A DNA stretch of 64,000 bases from Agaricus subrufescens (lineage: Eukaryota; Basidiomycota; Agaricomycetes; Agaricales; Agaricaceae), in the NCBI GenBank assembly GCA_029945375.1, contig CM057058.1, positions 2,728,001 through 2,792,000 of the forward strand. The letters are read 5' to 3'. How positions within the stretch are numbered: position 1 is the stretch's first letter; each line of letters opens with the position of its first letter. Positions 10,982-23,368 of this stretch are shown here, piece after piece. The notes under the pieces were generated by a model. The model was not told the origin of the DNA, made no database searches, and saw nothing but the letters and a program-made list of their open reading frames with translations. A program made the translations under genes and the position numbers.

Positions 10982-12309
10982 CCATCTCGTACACCTTCCC
11001 CTGGTATTGCAACATTGTCAATGGCCGACAAGTCTACCCTGGTGTCTCTCAAATTTCTGAATAATCGCTGAGTTACTACTTTGCAACAAAAGTATGTGCC
11101 GGTGTTTCAACAAGGCACCCGGGAGACACTTTAATTAGAATGTGTCTCCCCCTAGGCGACCGTCCACGGTTGTCATGTCAAACCTTGTCAAAGTCCACCC
11201 CACAGGTACAAATGTAGTCATTCGGGGATAGCCCGACCACTATGATTATAAACGTATAACTCGGGCCGGCGTGATTCAAGTATACGATACTGTAAGGGAC
11301 CATAGTGTGAAATACATAACAATTCAAAGGATCACCAGCTCAATATTTCAATAGTCAAGGGTTGCGGATGCATGATCCCTCGGGTTGCTACCAACCCCCG
11401 ATCGGCGAGCCCGACTACAATTACCATTGTTTCCCCAGCAGGATACAGACTGCTCCTTTTGTAAGAACCGAACAGCACAACTACCCCGACAGTGTCGGCA
11501 TTTTCAGCCTGTTTCCAATAACGATGCGAAGCATGCGATACAGTCACGGGCTTTGTGGGCTACCATCCCGGGAGAACCTGCAAATGCATTTGCGTCAGGG
11601 AAAAGCACACGGCGCCGCGACAGGCTGGATTTCCCCACCTTCTCTAGAGAGATAATACAATTTGGGTTTGTTCAACTTTAGGTAAACTTCTCGGTCACCC
11701 GTGGTGTGTCTGATGCATAGTATTCTTTGCTTTACACATAAGTCATTAACTTCCCTGAGACTGCACCAATTACATCTTCGCTCTATCGGCATATGATCAC
11801 GCCCTGCTCTCCGACCTCTCACGGGCATGTTTCGCCAGATGCGCTATTTTACGATAAGGTTTCCGATGCTATATGTCAGTGAGAACTCATCCTGGTTCCT
11901 CACCAGTACACCTTATCATATGCTCCAAGCATTCTCGATATTAGTGGAGGCAGTTTTTGTTCAGGAGTGCGATATATTTAGACCATTGGACCTTTGTATT
12001 GATCGGAAAAATGATCTCGAATGGGAGGGCATCGCGTTGACGAGTGTGGCATACCTTGTGACATGGCTCTTGAGAGCAAGTCGACAACGTAAATACCTGC
12101 CAGTGGCCAAGTGGACCAAGATCTTTTAAATCATGTCACATGTTCCCAGAGTTCCGAAAGTTGAAACATTTAGTAGGTAGATCTGTCCGTTTGGGGAACT
12201 GGTCTGACGGCAGCCCCCGCATTCGGGCAACTGACATCTGACATTTTTACTGACAAAGAGTGACCGATAATATATTCGCAAAGCGCAGTATACATTTGTT
12301 TAAAGCACA
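10982..12309. other. Gene-free stretch between the duplication and the GH3 gene
   Basis: About 1.3 kb with many stops in all frames. Only short open frames occur, with no recognisable motif, no splice-supported gene and no terminal repeats that I could pair. The 3' end of the GH3 transcript must run into its right side. Confidence 0.5.
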
Positions 12310-14762
12310 TTATTTTTGTGAAGACGAATCCCGTGGCCATTGGACAATGCGCGCAGAATCGCCGGTCAAAGTAAAGGAGTGAGATAAGACACCATTACCT
12401 ATGTCGAGAACGAGCTGATAATCGCCGGAGTAGAGCCAGAAATCACCATTTTCATCGGCGCGGGCTACTGAGCCAAGAGTGACTGCGAGGTCCACAGTAG
12501 CTGAAGATCGAGCGCTAATGCGGTGAGCCCGCGCAAAAGACACGAGGGATTTTTTGGGATGGGGAGCAGGGCCGGAATTACTTTGAAGGAATAAGAGAGC
12601 GACGTAGTCGGATGTGATATTTCCGGTATTGCGGATGGCGACATGGAATGTATCAAAGGGAGCGAGATCTAGGGGTTGCTTGTTGTTGACTTGTAGCAAT
12701 TGCTGGATATTGTATTGCGTCTTTGGCTGTGTTTGCCACGAAAAGGCAAAAGTGGTGAAATGAAGGCCGTGCCCGAATTCCAAAACAGGCTTGCCAGTGT
12801 ACCATTTGTACGTACGCCCCGGATTGGCTGAAGTCGGCCGAAGTGACATGTCTGTCATCCCGACCTCGTTGATAAAGTTTTGCGGGTATTGGGTCACTGT
12901 AAGACGTCCAGCAGGTGCAGTAACACCCGTAAGCACGTCGAAGATAGCGGTTCCACCACTCTGCCCGGGATAGCCAGCCCAGAGGACTGCTCGGACCTAA
13001 AGTGCACAATCAGTCATCATTCTTTATTCTTGAAGCACATCGCTCACGGCATCATTTGCGAGGAGATCAGTATCATCAAGTTGCCCCCCTCCAAACTGCA
13101 CCACAATGACGGGTTTCCCCAACGAGGCGAGTTGCTTCACCAAGTCAAGCTGGTTTCCTGTCCACGCGACTGTTAAGCGATCCCTTGCCTCGGCTTCAAT
13201 CCCATTATTGATGCCTCCAGCGAAGATGATGATGTCGGACGAATTTGCAGCACTGATGGCAGCGGCAAAGCCACTAGTAGATGTACCACTAATTGACGTC
13301 CCGGCAGCTGACACCACCTTATTAAATCCGGCGTTCACAGCACCTTGAAGCGGTGTCACGATGAAAGGTGCAGTCCCAAAGTAGTTGCCCTGCATATCCC
13401 TTGTTGCATTCGTGTAAGGGCCAATAATAGCGACAGTCTTCCCTTTCGGAGATAGAGGAAGGAAGCCGTCGTTCTTCAGGAGAACAAGTCCCTCCACAGC
13501 GGCAGTGTGAGCAAGGGCCTGGGCGTCAGGTTTGTTGACATCCGACCACGAAAGTTGCCTGAACGGCTGGGATTCGGGAGGGTCGAAGTAGCCCAACCTG
13601 TAAGCTTGTGTCACCTTTGATTATCGAACGGGGAAAAGGAAACTCACCTCATCAAAGAAGTGTATTGCCGGACTAGGGCTCGTTCAAGATCATCTCTGGT
13701 GATCAGGGATTGATTGAGGGCATCGGGCAGGTGGGTCGAATATGATGTTCCACAATCTACGTCCGTTCCAGCCTTCAATGCATCAGCAACAGCTTGTGGG
13801 AAGGTGGCGGTAAAGTTGTGAGTCGTAAAAATGTTGCCGATGGCATCGCAGTCAGATGTTACCCAGCGATCATCGTCGAAACCCCAGAAGTCCCGCAAGA
13901 TGTCTTGAAGAAGGTAGGAGTTGGCACAGGCTGGGATGCCGTTGACAGAGTTGTAGCTGCACATTACCGATGCTACCTTAGCATCTCGTACACAGCTCTG
14001 GAATGACGGGAGGTAATATTCGCTCAGGTCTTGGATAGAGACCTTGGCGTCAAAATGGAATCGGTCAATACCCTCCCAGGAATCCAAGTCGTACGCAGCA
14101 TAATGTTTGCAATCGGCTGCGACCTTGAAAAATGGTCGAGGGTCAATCCCACCTTGGAGCCCTTGGATGAGATTGAACACATATTGAGACACGTGGAAGG
14201 GATCTTCTCCCGGAGTCTCCTGGCCACGACCCCAGCGAGGGTCCTTGAAAGGGTTTATATTGGGAGTGAAGAAGTCGAGTCCCGCACGGTGGGCGTTATT
14301 GAACGCACGTGCTTCCGTACTGATCACGGTGGCTACGGCCTTGACCAGGGCAAGGTCAAAAGTCGCGCCTAGTACGATTGGCTGTGGGAAGGAGGTAGCG
14401 GAGCTAAATTCACCGGAAGGAGCAAAGGAAACACCCGGACTTCCAGCGACACCGTGCTAAAGAAGGTTAATCTCCTTCTTGACAAAGAAGGGAGCGAGAC
14501 TCACTAAAGCTTCGGACCACCATTGATACGAGGGTACGCCAAGACGAGAAACACCCGGGGAGACGTTGTCAGTGTTTTGGGTAAGTTCCTCATCCGTAAA
14601 CATTTGGATAAGAGCCCGTGCTCGAACGGCAGGCTCCTTAGTAGTGTCACATACGGTGGTAGATTTCAAAGGGCCATTGGTACAGTCAGGGAATGAGTAA
14701 TTGAATTGCGCCAAGGCGACGTTTATCGCGATGCCGACAATACATGCAAGAAACGGGTTCAT
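12310..14762 (-). CDS. GH3 exo-1,4-beta-xylosidase, copy 1
   Basis: Model: complement(join(12310..12996, 13048..13597, 13648..14456, 14505..14762)), 767 aa. The enzyme releases xylose from xylo-oligosaccharides. A signal peptide ends near VALAQ. The N-terminal (beta/alpha)8 domain carries NPFKDPRWGRGQETPGEDP and the nucleophile block WVTSDCDAIG, with the Asp of SDC (near residue 288) as the expected nucleophile. The second domain has VEGLVLLKNDG and IGPYTNAT. The third has AGYPGQSGGTAIFD, LTVTQYP and NPGRTYKWY, and a C-terminal fibronectin-III-like domain ends the protein. Many N-x-S/T sites fit a secreted glycoprotein. A paralogue with identical intron positions lies at 28910-31356 on the other strand. 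Confidence 0.9.
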
Positions 14763-17700
14763 GCTGAGCCGTGTGGCCTTTGAATCCGTTTGCCTTGGAA
14801 AGGCAAAGCTTTAAGTATCCACGCGAGTGATTGGTCTGGTAGCACATTGCCAGTTCCATTCGCTCTATTGCCGGATGTCCAGAGAGCAGACCAACGGAGA
14901 GTCCTCGTTCGAACTGCGGAGACTCTTTAGTCAGCCTGATGCGAAGCATATGGCACTGCTGCCAGAGAACTGTGGAGAACACTGAAAATACTTGAGTGTG
15001 GTGTCGATAGAAAGCATATAGACGGATCCGTGAGAGAAACTGGCTAGCCATCGAACAACACGGAAGCAGAAGAGGGTCATGTACGAGATGAACAAGGCAA
15101 TCGCATTGTGGTCTTGTGGAAAAAAATGTACCGTTTTCAGTAAATCGTGTCCCTCCTCTTCTTAGTCAGGAGGGCACCTGGGAACTTGTTAACACCGAGA
15201 CTAACTCTTTTCTTCCTACCTACCCTGTGTTTCCCTGCAATTCCCACTTCAATGACGAGGCTTCCGGTACTACCTCCGAGTTTCAGCTCAAGCCGAGCCT
15301 TTATACTTAGATAAACTCTCTGCCGACCTAACGTGCTCGAGGATACTGTCACGAAGCATGCTACATTTCTTGGCACTCTCTCTTTCAAGCGCCAGGTTCT
15401 GAGTCATTTTTCGGGCGCGATAATCTGTCTGGATATACCATACAATTGTGTCGTCAAGAGCAAGACATTGACTTTCTCTTCTACCGCCAGTTCAGCTGAG
15501 AATCTTTTTTTATCCTACCCAATTTTGTACATCAACGCGCCCAAGCTCCGCCCCCTCAAGTCGTCTGAACAATCAAGAATTAGGTGCACCAGCAACAGGT
15601 TCCAGTATCTCATAATATGCAAGTTGTTGGGACGCCATCGGCCTGAAATGTACACTTGAGCCCTGCGAAGGACCGATACTATTTTAGGTCACGGGCGTTT
15701 CGGCAGTTCTCGATGTGTTAAAATAGTACCGGTCATAGCCTGCGCCGGACTGAACCACTCATACACAGATATTTTCCCAGACAATAAGCCTAACGAAACA
15801 TCCATCAGCAATCCTCGTTTTATCCGCCTGGGCAGGATGTATCGAGTTCCGACTGTCCTCAATCATGGAAAGAGCGCTACCCACTCATCTGGACGATGTT
15901 ATTGTTGGATATGAGTGAGATACACTAGCTTCCCTTGGAACGGTCCAACGATATTGAATCTATAACTCGCCACGGTGATCCCGATTGCCGCGGCTAATAT
16001 AGGTCGTATCAGCGAGCTCAATATATGCTGGCATTGTATGATTTTTTTTTGGGTCTGGCATCTGTCGTTATAAATCAGAAGATATATTGACTCACGAGTC
16101 CGCGGTAAATTCGAGCCATGATTATATCAAAATCCAAAACTTGTTTATCTCTTCGGTCATAGTCTAAACTGTCCCAACGTTTCGATGGTGGGTGATTTAC
16201 ACTTCATCTTTTTTCTTGTGGAGTGCGCTCTGATCTCGATAGGTCCAACGTCACCCAGGACGGCAATTTTGGACTTGGTTACAAATCTTACGATGAACCG
16301 AGGGAACTTTATATGCCAACGTATAGTAATAATATATTACACGCACCGTCTACCCGACGATCGGCTTTTACTATTTTCAGCGGTCGTCTTATCGGTTACA
16401 TTTCATGGTCCCATTATGAAGCCACGCCAATATAATTACAGGGCTTGAAACTGGAGCTTTACTCCATGTCAAGTTCTTCCATGGATCATCACGCGGGTAC
16501 GGCCCGTCACCCACATTTATTGAAACCAAAAAAAAAAAAGAAAAAATAGAACTTGGCCCTCTCGGCGGGATAAACATATGGTTCCACTATATGTAATCTA
16601 CCAAGGTCAGATGCTCCGTGGAGAAAAAAATGCAACAGAGCCTATACTCCGGGACCGCCTTCCCTGCACATTGCTAGGAGGAAAATTATAGGGACCTGGA
16701 CCGGGCGATAACGGTCCTTTTTTTTGCATGGTGTTGGCAGGCCGCCGGTCAAAGTAAGCTTTGGGGAATGATGGTCGGTCCCTTGAGTATTAATAGAATT
16801 CACTAATGGAGTTTGCCGGAAAAGGCATTGAACTTTGTAGCAGGGGTAAGAAAAACAAATCTCTGGTTACGAAGGGTCTCTGTCAATCTATTGGGTTCAC
16901 ATTGTCCCGAAAAGAAGGGCTGCCAAAACTCTATGTAGTAAGGTAGAGATTGAGGAACATATCGGAAACCAACTCATACATTTTTGTTACGGGAAGCTGT
17001 CCATCGTGTAGATCATTATACGGTGCCAATACCAAAACACGCGGTTGACTTGATAAAAGCTTTTGTTATGGTGATAAAGCGGGAAGAAGGTTTTTGCGCT
17101 GAGCACCACTGCAAATTCCGAAAGGGCAGGCTGATGCCGTCACGATCATCAATATTGCCAGCTGTAAGCCAGGTTGGCCCAAGGGCGGTCTGGAGAAAAT
17201 AAAAAACACCGGGTACTTGTCAATTTGAGGTATCTTACCACTGGTGAACGAAGTTCTGTGGCCCAGAGTAGGGCGCACTATAATCAGGCGTGCGTTGATC
17301 GCAATAAGGGGATTCTCGAGCGACGTCATGATCGGTCTATTCAACATCGTCATCTGTAGCAGCGTCATCAGGCATCAATGACTTCATTCATAGTACCTTT
17401 TTCACATTTCCTGTTATAAAGAGAAACACAAGGTTACAGAACACATGAACGACTATGTGTCAAGCGTACATCAAGTCTCGCATCCTCAATCCCACATAAG
17501 ACACAAAAGACAATTAAAATCAACTACCCAAAGAAAAACAAAAGCGAGAACACGGGGGAGAAAAAGAAGGCTTGGAGAATAATACAAGACAGCCAGGTGA
17601 GCAGTCATCCAGAATGAGTCAACGCTAGGCTGAATACGCGGTTTATCATATCGTGCAAGAGTAGCGATGTACAATGATTCGTGAGCAGTCATAAGCGAGT

Positions 17701-17916
17701 CGAAAGACGCTCCATCAACTCCCCGCACGGCAGGACTTTTGAAGGAGAAAGGAAATCGAACTGCGAAAAGTACGTGACATTCGTGTCTAGCGAGGTGGAA
17801 GCGATTGAAGCGGGGTGGTGGCAAGAGAGGGAGAGAGATATGCTGGTGTCAACTAGTGGCCGGGGTAAGATATGTTAAACAATGGATGGTTTTTTAATTT
17901 GTTGTTGCTGGGTGGA
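14763..17916. other. Gene-poor 3.1 kb stretch
   Basis: The right part of the GH3 copy 1 promoter lies next to 14763. Beyond it I see only short frames, A/T homopolymers (for example an A run near 16530), a small inverted repeat at 15671-15737, and no conserved domain. It may contain degraded mobile DNA, but I cannot pair terminal repeats or find a transposase or reverse-transcriptase motif. Confidence 0.45.
15671..15737. repeat. Imperfect inverted repeat (hairpin or short-element ends)
   Basis: GACCGATACTATTTTAG at about 15671-15687 is matched in inverse by TTAAAATAGTACCGGTC at about 15718-15734, with one gap and one mismatch and about 30 nt between the arms. It lies in a gene-free stretch. 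It could be a hairpin or the folded remnant of a short inverted-repeat element. Confidence 0.5.
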
Positions 17917-19493
17917 TCAATACCCATAGCCACTACTACCAGAGCGGCCACCAGCGGCAGAGCCTACGCTCGCGACAGGGGGCCCACCAGACTTGCCTGA
18001 CAGACTGACGTTCATACTTACTGGCTGTACGCCAGGACCTGATACGCCGACGCCATTCACACCAACGCCATTCACGCCAACGCCCATTGGGACTGAGCCC
18101 ACGACGCCGGCACCGCCAACGAGAGCAGAAAGACGAGAGATTTCCTCTCGCGAAGAAACGAGGGCCGAGGTGAGCCTCTCGTTTTCGTTGCTCAAAAACT
18201 CAACCTTGGCCTGGAGTTGTGCAAGCCACGCCTTTTTACGTTGCCGGCATTTGAGTGCAGCTGATGTGGGAAAATCAGTGAGCGTTCAACGGGTGAGGTG
18301 ACATTAGAGTAAAGGAACTAACCCTGTCGGTTGCGCTCAAGGAAGTTACGCCGCTTTTCCTCCTCTGTTTCAGGTTTTTTCGCACCTTTGCGGGGAGGGG
18401 GCGGATGAGAGTTATCGAGTTCTTCAGCATCCATGTCGTCCATCTCGTCGTTGTCTTCGTCATCATCAATGCCTTCGGAAATACCACGTTCGCTTCCCTT
18501 GCGACGGGGGACGACCGCAGAGCGAGTCCGCTTTCCAGCTTTGCTTGGTATTGCTTGAGAAACAGCCGGGGCAGGTGGTGGGGGAGACGTATTATCATAC
18601 GACTTGCGCTTCACGCCATTGCCCCTCTTGCCGTTCTGTTGCGCTGCAGCGCCATTGACGATGTTGGGGCCAGAATTGCCACCGGCGCGTGCTTGAGCCT
18701 CTTCTCGCTTGGTGAGTTCCTGATGGGCCTGAGATAGAAGAAAGAGGCCGTTGGCTGCAGTGCTTGCAGCATTGGAAGCGGAGGCAAGGTAGGCAGGATT
18801 GTTGGAATCCTGCTGATGGGGCGGATATGAATTGGGTGCTGACTGGGACGAGTTAAGGGCACCAGTGATGGCATTGAGAGTGTTTGGGGTGATAGTGGGA
18901 CCGGTGTTACTACCTGCGGGATTTGCCATGAGTGCCATGAGCGTAGCGGTGTTGGGAGAGGCGGGGAAGGGGACGGAGCCGCTGACGAGGGGCGTCAGGC
19001 CAGGGGTAAGGCCCGTACGGGGGGTGAGGCCAGAGCGGGGAGTAAGGCCGGTGCGGAAGGTCGCGGGGTCAAAGGGTAGATGCTGGGACTGATCGCTCTG
19101 CTGCTGGGGGCCCGTGAGCATGGCGGGAGAGAGGGGCCCGGAGCGGAGGGAGTTGACGGAGTTTGGATTGTAGCCCCATGGATAGGACTGGTCGGCGGGA
19201 GAGGAGATGGAGGCGAGCGGGGGGAGGACGGGGCGGGGGGACTGGCTGCGGTGGGAGGCGGGATCGTCGGAGGCGCGGGACTTGGGGCGTTCGTGATCGC
19301 TCGCGGGTTTCTGATTTGGGTCGTCGGTGGAGTCGTGGGGGGGCGAGGAGTTGCGGACGTTGGAGGAGGAGCGGAAGGACTGCTCGAAGGGGTTGTGCTC
19401 GAGGTTGAAGTCGGTGCGGGTGTGGCGGGCCTGGGGGTGGAGGCGGGCGGCGGGGTCGGGCGGCGGAGACCTGGATGGGCTTTTCGGAGACAT
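17917..19493 (-). CDS. ATF/CREB-type bZIP transcription factor (Atf1/AtfA-like)
   Basis: Model: complement(join(17917..18260, 18323..19493)), 504 aa. Atf1-type factors are nuclear stress and development regulators controlled by the Hog1/Sty1 MAP kinase. The bZIP lies near residues 378-440: EEKRRNFLERNRQ and AALKCRQRKKAWL form the basic region, and QLQAKVEFLSNENERL the leucine zipper. The single intron splits the basic region. Upstream is a Ser/Pro-rich region and a tandem TGLTP/SGLTP series near residues 170-190, typical of Atf1-family central domains. The C-terminus has VGVNGVGVNGVGV repeats. The start at 19493 (MSPKSPSRS) is preferred; an in-frame ATG at 19562 would add 23 residues. The strong G+C bias creates long antisense frames that are not genes. 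Confidence 0.85.
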
Positions 19494-19883
19494 AGGCGAT
19501 GACGACGATGACGAGCAGAGGCGAGCAGTGACCGCAGTGACAGCTGTGACGCACCCTCCCACAACTTGGGGATCCTAAACAAAATGACGAACGCTGACGT
19601 AGCCAGTTATATTCCTCCGTCAGCTGTTTGCCTCTGTTTGAGCCGGCCCCATGCTGCCCAGCCCCTCGTCCTCCCTCAGCCCGGGCCCGCCCTCGCCCCC
19701 GCCCCGGCCTGTCGCTCTGCCCGCCTCTCTCCTCTGCCGCCCGCTGCCCGGCCGTGCGCGCCCTGCGCCCTCTCTCCTCGTCCCCTGCCGCTATCGCCGT
19801 TCCCACGTCATTTGCCCCCTTGCCTTTCTCGGACACCATCTTCGATCGCAGTGACAATCTCTGATCTACTGCATCAATACATG

Positions 19884-22025
19884 TCAATACGGATAACCGC
19901 CCTCCCCCGGCCTCCCCTCTGCCGCAACTTCACCCCGATCAACCTGCTGTCGGTGGCAATCATCCATGTACGCCAGCACAGTCTCATACCACTCGCCCTT
20001 CTCTTTCCCCTTGTATTCCCCCACCTCCACCGGCCAGCTTCGCATCGAACTTGCCAAGCGTCCAGGCACCCCCCTCTCTCGCCCAAGATCTTCTATCGGG
20101 GTCATATAAGTTCGGATCGTAAACACCACTGCCCCGCTTATGGGCAGCCTCCGAAGCGTCTGACGCTCCGATCGCAGCCGCAACATCTCTGCGCTCGGCT
20201 TTAGTCTCGGCCCAAACCGCTGCCTGTGTTCGAACTCGTCCTCCAGCCCGTTTGTGCTTTCCGACCACGCGAGCTCCTCCGCATCTTCTTGGCCCCCCCG
20301 CTCCTCCAAGGGCCGCAGGGTTTGGATAAAGTAGTTGTTCCGTGTCACCGCCTTCTCCACCGGCAATCGTCGAAAGAATCGTTCCAGGCTAGCGTGAAGC
20401 TTTGACCGATCTAATTCATCACAGATGCGGTGTTTGTCAGTGCACATCTTCATCAAGTAAAGAAGATGCATGAATAATTAAACCAAAAAACCAATCAATC
20501 AGTGCATCACGCCCTGCTGATGTGGATAAGGTTGTGGCGGTCCAATGCCGCACCGCAAATTGGAGTCGCAAAATGTTTCCATGGATTTCATGGAGGAAAA
20601 AAAAAAAGCCCAAGTAAAAGAACTCCTTCTCCATCAATCATGCTGGCATCTTCTCTCTGATAGATGTCAATCGTGCCCAGCTACTCCGACCTCGGAATAC
20701 TTGATGCGGAGCAAGACAAATTCAAAGCCGCAATCAACTTCGACGAAAAAAAGATCAACCCCAAGGAGAAAACTGCCCATCCTTTTCGTAGAGTAGAATA
20801 CCACGTACATAGCGGGACGTCGCCTGAGATGTGAATCTCATCCAAAGGCATACCAATTTTATCTCGCATTCTCCAAAAACCTGTATACCCCATGAACTTT
20901 GGCCAGGCCCCATCTTAGCGGAAGAAAATGCCCACCTGGAACACAAATAGCTCCTGCTTGGAAATAGTACCTTCCATCATTTCCTGCCCTGCATGAGGAA
21001 ATGAAAATTATGTATGCTAGTTATGACTCACCTTCGACCATCAGGGCCAGGTCATCTTGTATCCTATGATAAAACGGAGCGTGGTCCAATAACCTTATTC
21101 ACGTCTGATAATGAATGTCTCCTTACAAAAGCGCGCAAATGATCATCGCCTTTTCTCCAACTCCATTTTCATCGTCGAGGGAAAGAGGCAGCTCGTGTGT
21201 CTCTTCCAGTGGGACCACGGTAATGGTCTTTATCGGAGGCAGACCCTCCCAACCCCAGCTGCATTTGGTGGTCGACTCGGGGTGCCGTGACACTCGGAAA
21301 GTCGTCGGATACCGACGACTCAGGTATTCGGCAAGCTCGTGGACGAGCTCGATTGCTGTCATTTCATATATCTTTCAAGCACGACATAACTGATCATTTC
21401 GACCTACCCGCTAGACCGCCACCTCTGCAAGTCGGCGTATCATCGAGCACCCGAACAACTCCGTGGCCTTGTGTTTCAATTCGACGTGCTCGTATTTTTT
21501 GATAGGTCTGATACTGATCATCGAGCTTTTTCGACCCAGTCTGCTTAATCACCGAGATGTAGATATTATTGACGCAACGTACTTCTATCCAGTCACTCCA
21601 AACCATGTTACGAATTCCCATTGTCACACTGATGTCATCAGGAAGAGAGATTAACGAACGCTTATTTTCAAACCCACTGATAAGTATTCCACTTGAACGG
21701 TCTGTACGGGATTGGCTTTGTTTCCGCCAGCTCATGTGGCCAAGCGTCGAACTTTGGATAATGAAACTCTACTGGTGTCCATACTAAGATAACAACATTA
21801 GACGAACATGTGGCCGGATTTAAGTTAACCTTGTGTCAGCTTACCACCGTTTGGTCGCTCTTCCTTGGCAGCTGACTTTAGCTGACCACCTTTGGGACTG
21901 TTCTTTGATTGTTCACACTCGGATGTTTGCTTCGTATAGCTTGCGTGTTGGCGAATGCGTGGCCAAATGTGATATCGGCACACGAAGACGAGCAATACAA
22001 CAGATAGCAGTTCAAAGATCATCAT
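19884..22025 (-). CDS. DUF3445 protein (haem-dependent oxidative N-demethylase-like)
   Basis: Model of nine exons: complement(join(19884..20410, 20809..20880, 20936..20983, 21032..21063, 21127..21355, 21408..21525, 21583..21628, 21678..21783, 21845..22025)), 452 aa; every phase agrees. The N-terminus has a membrane anchor (MMIFELLSVVLLVFVCRYHIW). Family landmarks in order: PYRPFKWNTYHVTMGIR, DWIELDDQY, RARRIETQGHGVV, DDLALMVEG, YYFQAGAICVPGFWRMRDK, IGMPLDEIHISG, RNNYFIQTL, and LRSERQTLRRLP with VVFTIRTYMTP. Bacterial relatives are haem-dependent amine oxidases; the fungal substrate is unknown. The last intron is unusually long (398 nt). The gene is divergent from ATP7. The assembly reads continuously across all junctions, which supports it strongly. 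Confidence 0.82.
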
Positions 22026-22548
22026 GGAACTACAGAACCCAGCCACTTGATGTTTTCGAAACAGTTCAAAAAAATCGCTGATAGCACTGTGTTTGATATC
22101 GAGAGAGGGGATCGGCTGATTATCAGGCAGAGCGGGGGATTGATTGTGTTGTGATGAGAAGCCAACAAAGGCACAAAAGGCCGTGCTGGAGTGTGTGTGT
22201 GATACTTATATAAATTCGGGCGATGACTATTCCAAACCGGTAGAAGCACAATAATTGAGACCCTTGAAACATGAGGACACACAAGTTCTGATGAATGAAT
22301 CCAGAAGCAAATGCGTTCACATGGTAGGGGTCCATAGCTTGTAACAGTAGCAAGAAATGAAAAGTTGGGCCTGGAGAGTGCAAAAGTGAACCGTCGGCAT
22401 TCGGCGGCTGCAGGAGGAAAGTTGTCGGAACTTGCCGGCACGAGCACACCTCCCTTTTAGTTACCTATTACCTTCCCCTCCACAGTACTAGAGTGCGCTT
22501 TTCTGTCGTTGCTCGTCATTTTCACCCTTCTGAAACGAGTTCATAGCA

Positions 22549-23368
22549 ATGGCAACACAAAAAGCTGCCTCCGCCGCGGTTGTACGTGTTTAAACCTCTT
22601 CACACGTGCCGACAAAATCACCTTACGGTTCCCTCCGTCATAGGATTTCGCTCGCATCTATTCCTCCCTTGGCCTCGGGAAAGGTATGTAAACTGTGACC
22701 AGCTTCAAAGACTGCATGCACACCAATTGGGCTTGCTTCATTTTTACAGAAACTATTGCGTCGTTGCAGGCCTTCAGGAAGAGGCATGGTGACGCTCAAC
22801 GTCTCAATTCCCAATATGCTTCTCAGCCCACTACTGTCGATTTCGCTCATTATCGCACTATCCTTAAGAACAAAGCTATTGTCGATGAGGCCGAAAAATT
22901 GCTCAAGGATTTCAAACCGGTAACTTACGATGTGAATGCGCAAGTTAAGGCTATCGAAGCATTTGAAGCCAAAGCTGTGAGGTCATGTTAAACTACATTG
23001 CGTTAATCAGGGTTAACGCGTGTTCATCACGGCTAGGTCGCCAAAGCTCAGGAGACAGAGGCCAAGATTGACGTAGAGTTGAAGGAGCTCCAGGCTACAC
23101 TTGCCAACATCGAGGATGCACGGCCATTTGATGAACTCACAGTACGTCTTCACTTCTGATGTCATTACGCTTGCTCATTATCTATCCTCAGACTGAAGAC
23201 GTCGGGCGGGCCCACCCACGTATTACTGAGGCTGTTGAAACTATGCTCAAGAAGGGTAAATGGACAGTGCCAGGTAATTATCATACCCTTTTGCCTCAAG
23301 TCACATCTTAATTCCGCTTCTTCACTTCAGGTTACAAGGAGAAGTTTGGCGATCTCAACCTTTTGTAG
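22549..23368 (+). CDS. ATP7: Mitochondrial ATP synthase subunit d
   Basis: Model: join(22549..22581, 22644..22683, 22750..22976, 23037..23141, 23192..23273, 23331..23368), 174 aa, the same length as yeast Atp7. Subunit d is part of the peripheral stalk of the F1Fo ATP synthase in the inner mitochondrial membrane. Recognised features are [15 protein letters not shown], the [17 protein letters not shown] segment, a long charged helix with [21 protein letters not shown], and the conserved end [16 protein letters not shown]. Exons 1, 2 and 6 are only 33-40 nt. There is no obvious cleavable presequence, which is normal for this subunit. Confidence 0.92.

Noticed and set aside
11332..12129. Short frames between the duplication and GH3 copy 1
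   Set aside because: No start context, motif or splice-supported extension; lengths are expected by chance.
18995..19887. Long Pro/Arg-rich open frames antisense or frame-shifted to the bZIP gene
   Set aside because: G+C-rich, low-complexity shadows without motifs; the bZIP frame has conserved domains and a supported intron.
20437..20637. Possible extra exon inside the long DUF3445 intron
   Set aside because: The flanking exons join in phase and give the conserved protein directly, and the frame inside has no family similarity.
22022..22447. 141-codon minus-strand frame upstream of the DUF3445 gene
   Set aside because: No motif, wrong phase for the DUF3445 exons, and it covers the divergent promoter; probably chance.
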